Assembly: GCA_003838065.1 (NCBI GenBank)
Contig: QZAC01000099.1
Location: forward strand, 1-12,723
From: Methanocalculus sp. MSAO_Arc2
Lineage (GTDB): Archaea; Halobacteriota; Methanomicrobia; Methanomicrobiales; Methanocorpusculaceae
Direction of reading: 5' to 3'
DNA length: 12,723 nucleotides
In this document: positions 1 to 6,382 of the stretch, piece after piece
Layout of the letters: every line of letters starts with the position of its first letter
Numbering within the stretch: position 1 is the first letter of the stretch
Made by a program: the position numbers and the translations under genes
Notes under the pieces: model-generated
What the model saw: only the letters and a program-made list of their open reading frames with translations
What the model was told of the DNA's origin: nothing
The model's database searches: none

Positions 1-978
1 CTCATTGACAGCACCACCTCGGTCTGCCATAACCCGTCAATTCTTGCGATCCAGGAGGTCGGCCACCCCGGCTGCACCCTTGGCCAGGTGAAGAACAGGG
101 CAGATCTTGTCATCTACTGGGGATGCAACCCGATCGAGGCGCATCCACGCCATATGAGCCGGTATACCACCTATGCAGATGGATATTTCTTCGAGAATAC
201 TGTTAGTGACAGAAAGGTCGTCGTTGTCGATATCAGGCGTTCAGAGACCGCTAAGATTGCAGATGAGTTCCTTCAGGTGAAGCCGGGGGGCGATTATCTC
301 GTCCTCTCAGCGCTGCGTGCAATGGTCCGGGGGAAGGGTTCAGTCGTTCCCGATAAGGTGGCCGGTGTAAAGAAGGAACAGCTTCAGCGTGTTGTTAATC
401 TCTGTCTTCAGGCACGATATGGTGCTGTCTTCTTTGGTCTTGGCGTCTCGATGACACGGGGAAAATACAAGAATATCCGCAATGCCATCGAACTGGTCTC
501 TGAGCTCTCCCGCAAGACCAAGTTTACCATCAGCGCCATGCGGGGCCACTACAATGTCTATGGATTCAATGAAGTCCTCACCTGGATGGCCGGATATCCC
601 TTTGCAGTTGATTTTGCGAGGGGTATTGCATTCTATAACCCTGGTGAAACAACAGTTATTGATGTACTTGAAAGAAAAGAGCCTGATGCATGTCTTGTTA
701 TTGCAAGTGATCCCGGGGCACATTTTCCTAAATCATCCATTGAACATATGGCTGCAATACCAACTGTGCAGATAGATCCCTGTGTTAATGCCACCACCGC
801 ACTCTGCCAGATCCAGATCCCGGTTGCCATTACCGGCATTGAGGTGGCAGGGACCGCATACAGGATGGATGGTGTTCCGATACGGATGAAGAAGGTGATC
901 GAAACTGATTTTCCAACAGACCAGGAGATCCTTGAGCGAATCAATGTACGAGTCAGGGAGATGAACAGCAATGGCTGA
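1..978 (+). CDS. fwdB: Formylmethanofuran dehydrogenase subunit B, 3' part (5' end outside window)
   Basis: The frame is open from base 1 and gives the last 325 residues; the family is about 430 residues, so roughly 100 N-terminal residues, including the usual iron-sulfur cysteines, are missing. FwdB is the molybdopterin (tungsten or molybdenum) subunit that reduces CO2 to formate before formate is passed to FwdA. The visible start reads TSVCHNPS, which matches the active-site block of the family. The metal ligand there is an ordinary Cys (TGC at 25-27), not selenocysteine. It is followed by the conserved segment VYWGCNPIEAHPRHMSRY. A GTG at 88 is only an internal codon, because homology continues upstream of it. 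The stop overlaps the fwdA start by 8 bases, so the two are very likely co-transcribed and translationally coupled. Whether this is the tungsten (fwd) or molybdenum (fmd) isoform cannot be read from this fragment. Confidence 0.95.
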   Translation, partial: LIDSTTSVCHNPSILAIQEVGHPGCTLGQVKNRADLVIYWGCNPIEAHPRHMSRYTTYADGYFFENTVSDRKVVVVDIRRSETAKIADEFLQVKPGGDYLVLSALRAMVRGKGSVVPDKVAGVKKEQLQRVVNLCLQARYGAVFFGLGVSMTRGKYKNIRNAIELVSELSRKTKFTISAMRGHYNVYGFNEVLTWMAGYPFAVDFARGIAFYNPGETTVIDVLERKEPDACLVIASDPGAHFPKSSIEHMAAIPTVQIDPCVNATTALCQIQIPVAITGIEVAGTAYRMDGVPIRMKKVIETDFPTDQEILERINVRVREMNSNG

Positions 979-2671
979 GATTTTACTGAAAAATGCATAT
1001 GTTATCGACCCGATCTCAGGAATCAATGGAGAGATAATGGATATTGCCATATCCGGGGAGAACATCGTTGAAGAAGCATCCAACAAGGCAGAGGTAATCG
1101 ATGCACAGGGTTTTCTGACATTACCCGGCGGTATCGACTCCCATACACATATCTCGGGGACGAAAGTAAACTTCGGGCGGTACATGAGCCCGGAAGATAT
1201 GCGTGCCGGAAGGACCTGGCGACGGGGACCCATGCATGTCACCTCAGGATACAGCGTCCCGACCACCTATGGAAACAGCTACCGGTACAGTGCCCTGGGA
1301 TACACCAGCATTGTTGAAGGTGCGATGGCACCGCTTGAGGCCCGGCACACCCATGAGGAGTTTATATTCACTCCGCTCCAGGATTCGTTTGCAAACACCC
1401 TCTTTGATGGAAACTGGGGGATGCTGAAGGCACTTGAAGATGGGGATCTGAAACGGGCCGCTGCGATCGTTGCATGGTTTCTCACTGCAGTGAAAGGATT
1501 TGCCATCAAACTCACAAATCCCGGAGGGACAGAAGCATGGGGGTTTGGGAACAATGTCTCCTGTATCAATGAACAGATGCCCACATTCGATCTCACCCCG
1601 GCAGACATCATCAGGGGTGCAGTCAGGATAAATGAAATGCTGCATCTGCCACATTCAGTTCACCTCCACTGCAACAACCTGGGAACTCCCGGCAACTTCA
1701 CCTGCACCCTTGGATCATTAGGGCTTGTTCCCGACCTGAACAAGAAGCGCCAGACGCTCTATGCGACCCACGTCCAGTTCCATGCCTATGGCGGAAGTGG
1801 ATGGGCGGATTTCTGCTCAAAAAGCGAACCAATTGCCAATATGGTTAATTTACGGCCTCAGATCGTCATCGATATGGGCCAGGTGATGTTTGGGCGGACG
1901 ACAACCATGACCGCTGACGGTCCAATGGAGTTCAACCTCTACCGGCTCCATCATGACAAATGGAGCAACCATGATGTTGAACTTGAAACCGGATCCGGCA
2001 TCATTCCGGTCAATTACAGGAGAAAGAACCTGGTCAACAGCATCATGTGGGCAATCGGCCTTGAACTGGCACTTCTTGTGAAAAGTCCCTGGCAGTGCCT
2101 CCTGACAACTGATAATCCAAACGGGGCACCCTTTGTCAAGTATCCAGAGATAATCGCACTCCTGATGAGCAAGAAGTACCGTGACGCCGAATGCAGAACC
2201 ATTCATCCAGATACCGAAAAACGGGTGCCCCTGCATGCAATTGACCGGGAGCTGGACTGGTATGAGATAGCGGTCATGACCCGGAGTGGCCAGGCACGAG
2301 CCCTTGGTATCACCGACATCGGCAAGGGCCACCTGATGCCGGGGGCAGAAGCAGATATCGCCATATATCCGATTGCGGTTGACGAAATCGACCCGGCCAT
2401 TGACTATGAAAAGGTAATCAGTGGATTTTCAAAAACAGAATATACAATCAAGCGCGGCAGAGTCGTATCCCGCCGGGGAGATGCGGTGATCCATGGAGAG
2501 AACACCACATTCTGGGTAAAGCCAAAGGTCCCCGAGGCTTATGATATGCAGCATGATGAGGATTTCCGCTCCCTTTTTGAGCGGTATTACAGTGTCCGGA
2601 TGAGCAACTATCCTGTGCAGGAGGAGTACCTCCACAGGAACTACTGCATTGAGACGGAGACCGATCTATGA
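971..2671 (+). CDS. fwdA: Formylmethanofuran dehydrogenase subunit A (metallo-hydrolase)
   Basis: A 566-residue amidohydrolase-superfamily protein of normal family length. Family knowledge: FwdA has a binuclear zinc centre that condenses formate, delivered from FwdB through an internal tunnel, with methanofuran. Visible motifs are the metal-binding HxH at H58/H60 in DSHTHISG, a lysine-containing block VKGFAIKLTNPGG (K175 or K180 is the candidate carboxylated lysine), later histidines in SVHLHCNN (about 229-235) and ATHVQFHAYGG (about 265-274), and the catalytic-type aspartate D381 in LLTTDNPNG. The start at 971 is supported by GGGAG at 956-960, ten bases upstream, and by the in-family N-terminus MAEILLKNAYVIDP. 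It lies between fwdB (8-base overlap) and fwdC (4-base overlap). No frameshift or missing motif was seen. Confidence 0.97.
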   Translation: MAEILLKNAYVIDPISGINGEIMDIAISGENIVEEASNKAEVIDAQGFLTLPGGIDSHTHISGTKVNFGRYMSPEDMRAGRTWRRGPMHVTSGYSVPTTYGNSYRYSALGYTSIVEGAMAPLEARHTHEEFIFTPLQDSFANTLFDGNWGMLKALEDGDLKRAAAIVAWFLTAVKGFAIKLTNPGGTEAWGFGNNVSCINEQMPTFDLTPADIIRGAVRINEMLHLPHSVHLHCNNLGTPGNFTCTLGSLGLVPDLNKKRQTLYATHVQFHAYGGSGWADFCSKSEPIANMVNLRPQIVIDMGQVMFGRTTTMTADGPMEFNLYRLHHDKWSNHDVELETGSGIIPVNYRRKNLVNSIMWAIGLELALLVKSPWQCLLTTDNPNGAPFVKYPEIIALLMSKKYRDAECRTIHPDTEKRVPLHAIDRELDWYEIAVMTRSGQARALGITDIGKGHLMPGAEADIAIYPIAVDEIDPAIDYEKVISGFSKTEYTIKRGRVVSRRGDAVIHGENTTFWVKPKVPEAYDMQHDEDFRSLFERYYSVRMSNYPVQEEYLHRNYCIETETDL

Positions 2672-3435
2672 ATGTGACCATTACATTTCATAACCGACAG
2701 AACCCGTTCATTCCAATAGAAGCAGAGGCGATCATACCTGATGCGTTTTACAGGGAGGAGGAGATCCTCGTTGGGCTGGGGAACAGAACGGTTCCGCTCA
2801 CCGATGTTGCAGAACTCAGTATCAAAGGATCGGCATCATCACCCGATGATGTTGAGATTCTCATCCGTGGCGATACATCCCGTGTCAAACGGGTTGGCGA
2901 ATACATGACCGGTGGATCCATTACCATTGAAGGCACAATCGGGATGCACTGCGGCAACTTCATGGAAGGCGGCAACATTGAGATCCTTGGTTCAGCAGAC
3001 CACTGGCTGGCCCGCGAAATGCAGGGTGGCGAGGTACTCTGCCATGGTGATGCGGGCGACTATTGTGCTAGCGGATACCGTGGCGGACGACGGGGGATGC
3101 GTGGCGGATCTGTTGAGGTGCTCGGATCAGTCGGAGACTTCGCCTGTGAGCATATTGCCGGGGGAGAAGTGCTTATTCATGGAAATACAGGTGACTTTCC
3201 CTGCGCTGAGATGAAAGGAGGCACCGTCACCATTCTGGGAGACTGCAGTCGTGTCTGTGCAAATATGTCAGCTGGCACCTGTTATGTATACGGATGTGCC
3301 GAAGAGATGATTCCAACGTTTGAGCATGTTGGAACCAACAAGTATGAGGGCATACTCTTTCACCACTTCAAAGGCGATGTTGCAAACCGGGGAAAAGGAG
3401 ACCTCTATCTTGCCCGGTACAGGTACCTTAAATAA
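2668..3435 (+). CDS. fwdC: Formylmethanofuran dehydrogenase subunit C
   Basis: A 255-residue protein with an N-terminal region of about 75 residues followed by a parallel beta-helix like the C-terminal domain of glutamate synthase. From residue 80 to about 210 there are seven imperfect turns of the form (M/I)xGGxxxxxGxxGxxxxx, starting MTGG, MEGG, MQGG, MRGG, IAGG, MKGG and MSAG; the third turn has an insertion (YRGGRRG). In the known structure FwdC is a scaffold subunit that holds FwdA and FwdB together. The ATG overlaps the fwdA stop (ATGA), and GGAG at 2656-2659 is a suitable ribosome binding site. No further fwd gene follows: the next gene is on the other strand, so fwdC ends the operon here. 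Other subunits (for example fwdD or the polyferredoxin subunits) must lie upstream or elsewhere. Confidence 0.96.
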   Translation: MNVTITFHNRQNPFIPIEAEAIIPDAFYREEEILVGLGNRTVPLTDVAELSIKGSASSPDDVEILIRGDTSRVKRVGEYMTGGSITIEGTIGMHCGNFMEGGNIEILGSADHWLAREMQGGEVLCHGDAGDYCASGYRGGRRGMRGGSVEVLGSVGDFACEHIAGGEVLIHGNTGDFPCAEMKGGTVTILGDCSRVCANMSAGTCYVYGCAEEMIPTFEHVGTNKYEGILFHHFKGDVANRGKGDLYLARYRYLK

Positions 3436-3492
3436 TCCGGAACAGCTGATACTGCTCTTGATTGTGAGTATATGCTCCTATGTGCAATGTAA

Positions 3493-3765
3493 TTAAGAAT
3501 GGAGGTGCGCCTTCACCCACCGTGCATAGGTGGCACGCAGGGATGCGATCTCTTCATCAGTGAGATCGCCACGATTTATCTTCTTCAGGTACTGCTCCAG
3601 CTGCATAACAATCTGGTCTGCCTCGGTATACTTTTCCACTTCAAGATATACAGTCGTCTTCTGCGAGCTGATGATCTCACCACAGACCGGACAGAGCTTC
3701 CACCGCTGCAGATGATCCATATAGGTAAAGGATCGGCAGCCGGGACACCTGATAACAAGGTACAT
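3493..3765 (-). CDS. Small zinc-ribbon protein, DUF1922-like, function unknown
   Basis: A 90-residue protein beginning MYLVIRC. Two CPxC pairs (C7/C10 in RCPGCRS and C25/C28 in LCPVCGE) form a probable zinc ribbon in the first 35 residues. The rest is charged and mostly helical, with a segment EVEKYTEADQIVMQLEQYLKK. The start and cysteine spacing resemble DUF1922 proteins of methanogens, which are structurally known zinc ribbons without an assigned role. The frame can be extended to an ATG at 3795 (100 residues), but I prefer 3765: homologues that I recall start at MYL, and a TATA-like box CCTTTATGG (3792-3800) would place the transcript start just before 3765. It is convergent with fwdC and divergent from cofE. 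The family call is from pattern memory and is less certain than the existence of the gene. Confidence 0.8.
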   Translation of the reverse strand: MYLVIRCPGCRSFTYMDHLQRWKLCPVCGEIISSQKTTVYLEVEKYTEADQIVMQLEQYLKKINRGDLTDEEIASLRATYARWVKAHLHS

Positions 3766-3791
3766 ACGTAACCGATGGTATGCGGAGTTAA

Positions 3792-3800
3792 CCATAAAGG
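3792..3800 (-). promoter_or_regulatory. Putative TATA box of the zinc-ribbon gene
   Basis: On the minus strand this reads CCTTTATGG, close to the archaeal consensus TTTATATA. Its centre is about 31 bases from the preferred ATG at 3765, which predicts a very short leader. The alternative ATG at 3795 falls inside this box, which argues against that start. Inference from spacing only. Confidence 0.4.
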
Positions 3801-3910
3801 TATCGGAACAAAGGAAAAACCATCGGACATTGAAGTTGTCTGCATCATGGCTGAACCAGTAACGAATTCAGTATCTTAATCTGTAGGTGGTGAGTAACAG
3901 AAGAGATCAG

Positions 3911-4660
3911 ATGTCAATTGAAGTCATCGGGGTAGAAGGCCTCCCCATTATCCAGCCGGGCGATGATCTGGTTCGCCTCATTGCAGAGAGAATTTCGTTT
4001 CAAAACGGAGATATCCTCTGTATTGCAAGTTCTGTCTATTCAAAATCAATCGGAAATATAAGGCTTCTGGCAGATATCAACCCAACACCAGAAGCACAAC
4101 GCATCGCATCGTATACCCGCGAAGACCCTCGTTTTGTCCAGGCCGTCATCGATTCTTCCGTCGAGATCATCCTGGAAGCGCCCTTTATCCTCTCACGGCT
4201 CAGATCGGGCCATATCGGGGTCAGGGCAGGCGTTGATCAGAGCAATGTCGAAGATGGAACGGTGATCCTGCTGCCGGCTGACCCGATGGCAGCAGCAGAT
4301 GCAATCCGGTCTGCAATATCACACTATACCGGATCTGATATCCGCGTGATTTTAACCGACACCTGCGGGAGGGCATTTCGGCGGGGCCAGACCGGACATG
4401 CAATCGGGTGGAGCGGGATGCCCGGGATCCGGGATTTCAGGGGAGATCACGATCTCTTTGGCCACGAACTCCTTATCACCGAAGAGGCGGTGGTCGATGA
4501 GATTGCAGGTTTTGCAAATGTTGTCATGGGAGAAAGCAACAAAGGCGTTCCAGCTGTTCTTTTCCGAAATATGGAGACCTGGACCGGGCATGATATGATC
4601 TACTTTTCAGATCACGAGGACCTGATCACAAAAGCACTGAAAGATTGTAAAAAAAATTAA
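3911..4660 (+). CDS. cofE: Coenzyme F420-0:L-glutamate ligase
   Basis: A 249-residue protein. CofE adds two L-glutamates to F420-0 using GTP and a divalent metal, giving gamma-linked F420-2, the hydride carrier of methanogenesis. The N-terminus MSIEVIGVEGLPIIQPGDDL is typical of the family. Conserved blocks include RAGVDQSNV with D109, ILTDTCGRAFRRGQTG with D150/T151, and VVMGESNKGVP near the C-terminus; the aspartates correspond to metal-site positions of the family. The frame is open back to tandem GTG codons at 3887, but the ATG at 3911 gives the usual length and N-terminus; AGGTGGTGAG at 3885-3894 is a distant Shine-Dalgarno-like sequence. One departure is SVYSKSIG where SKxEG is usual. 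The last codons (Cys-Lys-Lys-Asn) contain an A8 run that may serve the opposite gene as a terminator. Confidence 0.95.
   Translation: MSIEVIGVEGLPIIQPGDDLVRLIAERISFQNGDILCIASSVYSKSIGNIRLLADINPTPEAQRIASYTREDPRFVQAVIDSSVEIILEAPFILSRLRSGHIGVRAGVDQSNVEDGTVILLPADPMAAADAIRSAISHYTGSDIRVILTDTCGRAFRRGQTGHAIGWSGMPGIRDFRGDHDLFGHELLITEEAVVDEIAGFANVVMGESNKGVPAVLFRNMETWTGHDMIYFSDHEDLITKALKDCKKN
4649..4656 (-). terminator. Putative U8 termination tract for the Sec61-beta gene
   Basis: On the minus strand this is T8, starting 6 bases beyond the stop codon of Sec61-beta (4663-4665). It lies inside the final lysine codons of cofE on the other strand. Archaeal RNA polymerase and aCPSF1/FttA both act at U-rich tracts, so a terminator role is plausible. 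No stem-loop was needed or seen. Confidence 0.45.
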
Positions 4661-4662
4661 AA

Positions 4663-4821
4663 TTAATATATGAAGTTAAGAATAAAGATGAAGACCGCCA
4701 CTCCGATAACCAGTGCAAATACATATTTTGGATCGATTGTAACCTGTCGACGATCCTCGCTGTCATAGTAGGTGACAAGACCTGCAGAGGATATCATCTT
4801 CCCGCCCTTTTTCTTAGCCAT
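4663..4821 (-). CDS. secG: Preprotein translocase subunit Sec61-beta (SecG-equivalent)
   Basis: A 52-residue protein starting MAKKKGGKMISSAGLVTYYD. The cytoplasmic part has a basic N-terminus and the family block GLVTYYDSEDRRQVTIDPKYV, followed by one membrane helix at about residues 34-52. This is the size and layout of archaeal Sec61-beta, a small tail-anchored component of the SecYEbeta channel. The open frame continues upstream as far as 4998, but the MAKKK start is chosen because homologues begin there and the extension overlaps the divergent amidohydrolase gene. GGAG lies 12 bases before the ATG; however, a TATA box centred about 26 bases upstream suggests a leaderless or nearly leaderless message. 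The 3' end is only 2 bases from the cofE stop. Confidence 0.92.
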   Translation of the reverse strand: MAKKKGGKMISSAGLVTYYDSEDRRQVTIDPKYVFALVIGVAVFIFILNFIY

Positions 4822-4842
4822 GATTACAGGTATCTCCGTGCC

Positions 4843-4852
4843 TATATATAAA
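4843..4852. promoter_or_regulatory. Palindromic TATA box shared by divergent Sec61-beta and amidohydrolase genes
   Basis: TATATATA occupies 4843-4850, centred at 4846.5. The two divergent start codons begin at 4821 (minus) and 4873 (plus), whose midpoint is 4847. Each start is therefore about 26 bases from the box centre, the usual TATA-to-start-site distance in archaea. On the minus strand the box reads TTTATATATA, the better match to consensus; on the plus strand it reads TATATATAAA. Purine-rich BRE sequence is not obvious on either side. Confidence 0.6.
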
Positions 4853-4872
4853 CAAGCGGACAATGGATAGAT

Positions 4873-5904
4873 ATGGAGAGGGAAAGCTCCCATGAAGGTA
4901 TCGTATTTCTTGGAGAAGATCTTGAACCTACACCGGCAACCATCCTGGTTGAAGATGGGATCATCCGTACAATAGAAGAAGGAAATGTACCGAAACAATA
5001 CTGGATTCTACCTGCCTTATTTAATGCACATACCCATATTGGCGATACGGTTGCAATGGATATTCCCATCAAAGGGGATCTCTCTGCCATTGTTGCACCA
5101 CCCGATGGCATCAAACACAGGATACTGCGCGCAACAAACAAACAGACCCTTGTTGCTGCCATGCGTGCAACCATCGGTCTTCTGGAACACACCGGGTGTG
5201 CCGGTTTTGCAGACTTTCGTGAGGGTGGAGTTTTTGGGGTGGATGCACTCCGAGAAGCAGCAGAGGGATTCAGGACGCGTCCACTCATATTCGGAAGGGA
5301 TGGAGGCGAGCTCACAGCCGATGGATTTGGGATCAGCAGCGTCCGCGACATAGCAGACCTCGACCGCCAGGTGGACGAGGCACGGCGACAGGGGCGCATG
5401 ATCGCCATCCATGCCGGCGAACAGGACGACCAGGATATCGAAGGTGCGCTCGCCTATGATCCTGATCTCCTCATCCACTGCACCCATGCGCGCGATCGGG
5501 ATCTCCGGTATTGTGCCGATGCGGATATCCCTATTGCCATCTGCCCAAGATCAAACTGGATTCTCAGGGTGACCGGCTCACCTGCATTTCCTCCTGTCAA
5601 AAAGATGATCAAATATGGGTGTACAGTCTTCCTTGGAACCGATAACACCATGTTTGTCCAGCCGGACATCTGGCGTGAAATGTCATTTCTCTCGACGATT
5701 TCTGATATTCCCGCACACACCATACTGGAGATGGGTATTGCAGGATCTCATCTCACTGAGACACCCTACTGGATAGAAGAAGGAAATACCGCATCTTTCA
5801 TAGAGATAAATAGTGAACAGTATAACCTCAGATATTCGCGTGATCTCCACCAGACCCTTGTATCACGGATCGAACCCTGCCATATTGATAGGATTCTTTT
5901 TTAA
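4873..5904 (+). CDS. Metal-dependent amidohydrolase family protein (deaminase-like), substrate unknown
   Basis: A 343-residue member of the amidohydrolase superfamily, in the branch of aminohydrolases such as SsnA/TrzN and cytosine or adenosine-derivative deaminases. Metal and catalytic motifs are all present: HxH at H53/H55 in NAHTHIGD, H180 and E183 in AIHAGE, H202/H205 in HCTHA, PRSN at about 225-228, and D257 in GTDN. The HAGE glutamate is typical of hydrolytic deaminases, so a single-metal deaminase is plausible, but the substrate cannot be inferred. The protein is shorter than most SsnA-like enzymes (about 400-450) because the N- and C-terminal composite beta domain is small. The ATG at 4873 has no Shine-Dalgarno sequence and fits leaderless translation from the divergent TATA box. 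A different reading is an enzyme with other hydrolase chemistry. Confidence 0.88.
   Translation: MERESSHEGIVFLGEDLEPTPATILVEDGIIRTIEEGNVPKQYWILPALFNAHTHIGDTVAMDIPIKGDLSAIVAPPDGIKHRILRATNKQTLVAAMRATIGLLEHTGCAGFADFREGGVFGVDALREAAEGFRTRPLIFGRDGGELTADGFGISSVRDIADLDRQVDEARRQGRMIAIHAGEQDDQDIEGALAYDPDLLIHCTHARDRDLRYCADADIPIAICPRSNWILRVTGSPAFPPVKKMIKYGCTVFLGTDNTMFVQPDIWREMSFLSTISDIPAHTILEMGIAGSHLTETPYWIEEGNTASFIEINSEQYNLRYSRDLHQTLVSRIEPCHIDRILF
5897..5902 (+). terminator. Putative U6 termination tract at the amidohydrolase 3' end
   Basis: T6 overlaps the last codon and the stop TAA (5902-5904) of the amidohydrolase gene. Such tracts are termination signals in archaea; no clear hairpin precedes it. 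Confidence 0.35.
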
Positions 5905-5915
5905 TGGATCAGTAC

Positions 5916-5925
5916 CATATACATA
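5916..5925 (+). promoter_or_regulatory. Putative TATA-like box of the uspA-CBS operon
   Basis: CATATACATA is centred about 28 bases upstream of the ATG at 5949. This is a weak match judged only by AT content and position; it would give an almost leaderless message, whereas the GGTGGT before the ATG suggests a leadered one. Confidence 0.3.
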
Positions 5926-5948
5926 GGAACTGATTTTTGGTGGTATCT

Positions 5949-6377
5949 ATGTTTCATACGCTTCTGGTCGCTATAGACGGCTCTGATATAGGCATGAATG
6001 CGCTTGACCGGGCGATAGAAATGGCCCGTGGATGGAAAGCAGATCTGCATGCCATATATGTCATTGAAACCGGCCTCATCTCGTCGGTGCCGATGGATAA
6101 TACATGGGAGATTATCTACAGCCTGCTTGAACAGGAAGGGACAAGACTGCTTGAAAAAGCCGAGAAGCAGGCTGCTGAAGTCGGGGTCAAAATCAAAAAG
6201 CACCTCAAACAGGGTCATGCAGGCAACGAGATCCTAAACCTTGCCGAAGCGGAAAACGTTGATCTCATCATCGTTGGATCCCGGGGTAAATCCGAGATTG
6301 ACCGCCTCTTAATCGGAAGTGTATCGGCCCATGTAGTCAAATACAGCCACGTTTCTACCATGGTGGTGAGGGTATAA
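5949..6377 (+). CDS. Universal stress protein, UspA family, ATP-binding type
   Basis: A 142-residue single-domain Usp protein. It begins MFHTLLVAIDGSDIG, where the first beta strand ends in the nucleotide-contacting aspartate D10. The ATP-binding signature GxxG(x9)G(S/T) is intact at residues 110-124 (VGSRGKSEIDRLLIGSVSAHVV), so it belongs to the ATP-binding rather than the UspA-like non-binding branch. A longer reading from a TTG at 5937 is possible, but the ATG at 5949 starts at the conserved strand and has GGTGGT at 5939-5944 just upstream. It is followed after 5 bases by a four-CBS-domain gene, whose ribosome binding site lies inside the last codons of this gene. Both proteins bind adenine nucleotides in their families, which suggests a shared energy- or stress-sensing role, but that is inference. 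Confidence 0.92.
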   Translation: MFHTLLVAIDGSDIGMNALDRAIEMARGWKADLHAIYVIETGLISSVPMDNTWEIIYSLLEQEGTRLLEKAEKQAAEVGVKIKKHLKQGHAGNEILNLAEAENVDLIIVGSRGKSEIDRLLIGSVSAHVVKYSHVSTMVVRV

Positions 6378-6382
6378 GCGAT

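Noticed and set aside
25..27. Selenocysteine at the FwdB metal-ligand position.
   Set aside because: The codon is TGC (Cys), not TGA, so this is the cysteine form.
733..1266. A 177-residue open frame on the minus strand over fwdB/fwdA.
   Set aside because: It lies opposite two strongly conserved genes, has no recognisable domain, and arises from the codon bias of the real frame.
3887..3910. GTG start for CofE, eight residues longer.
   Set aside because: The ATG at 3911 gives the typical N-terminus and the 249-residue length known for the family; the GTG codons overlap the only Shine-Dalgarno-like sequence.
4822..4998. Long N-terminal extension of the Sec61-beta frame (111 residues in total).
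   Set aside because: The extension overlaps the divergent gene and promoter, and the family begins at the short lysine-rich MAKKK start.
4842..5408. A 188-residue minus-strand frame over the amidohydrolase gene.
   Set aside because: It is serine/arginine-rich without motifs and covers the promoter and the catalytic part of a clear enzyme gene; it is a shadow.
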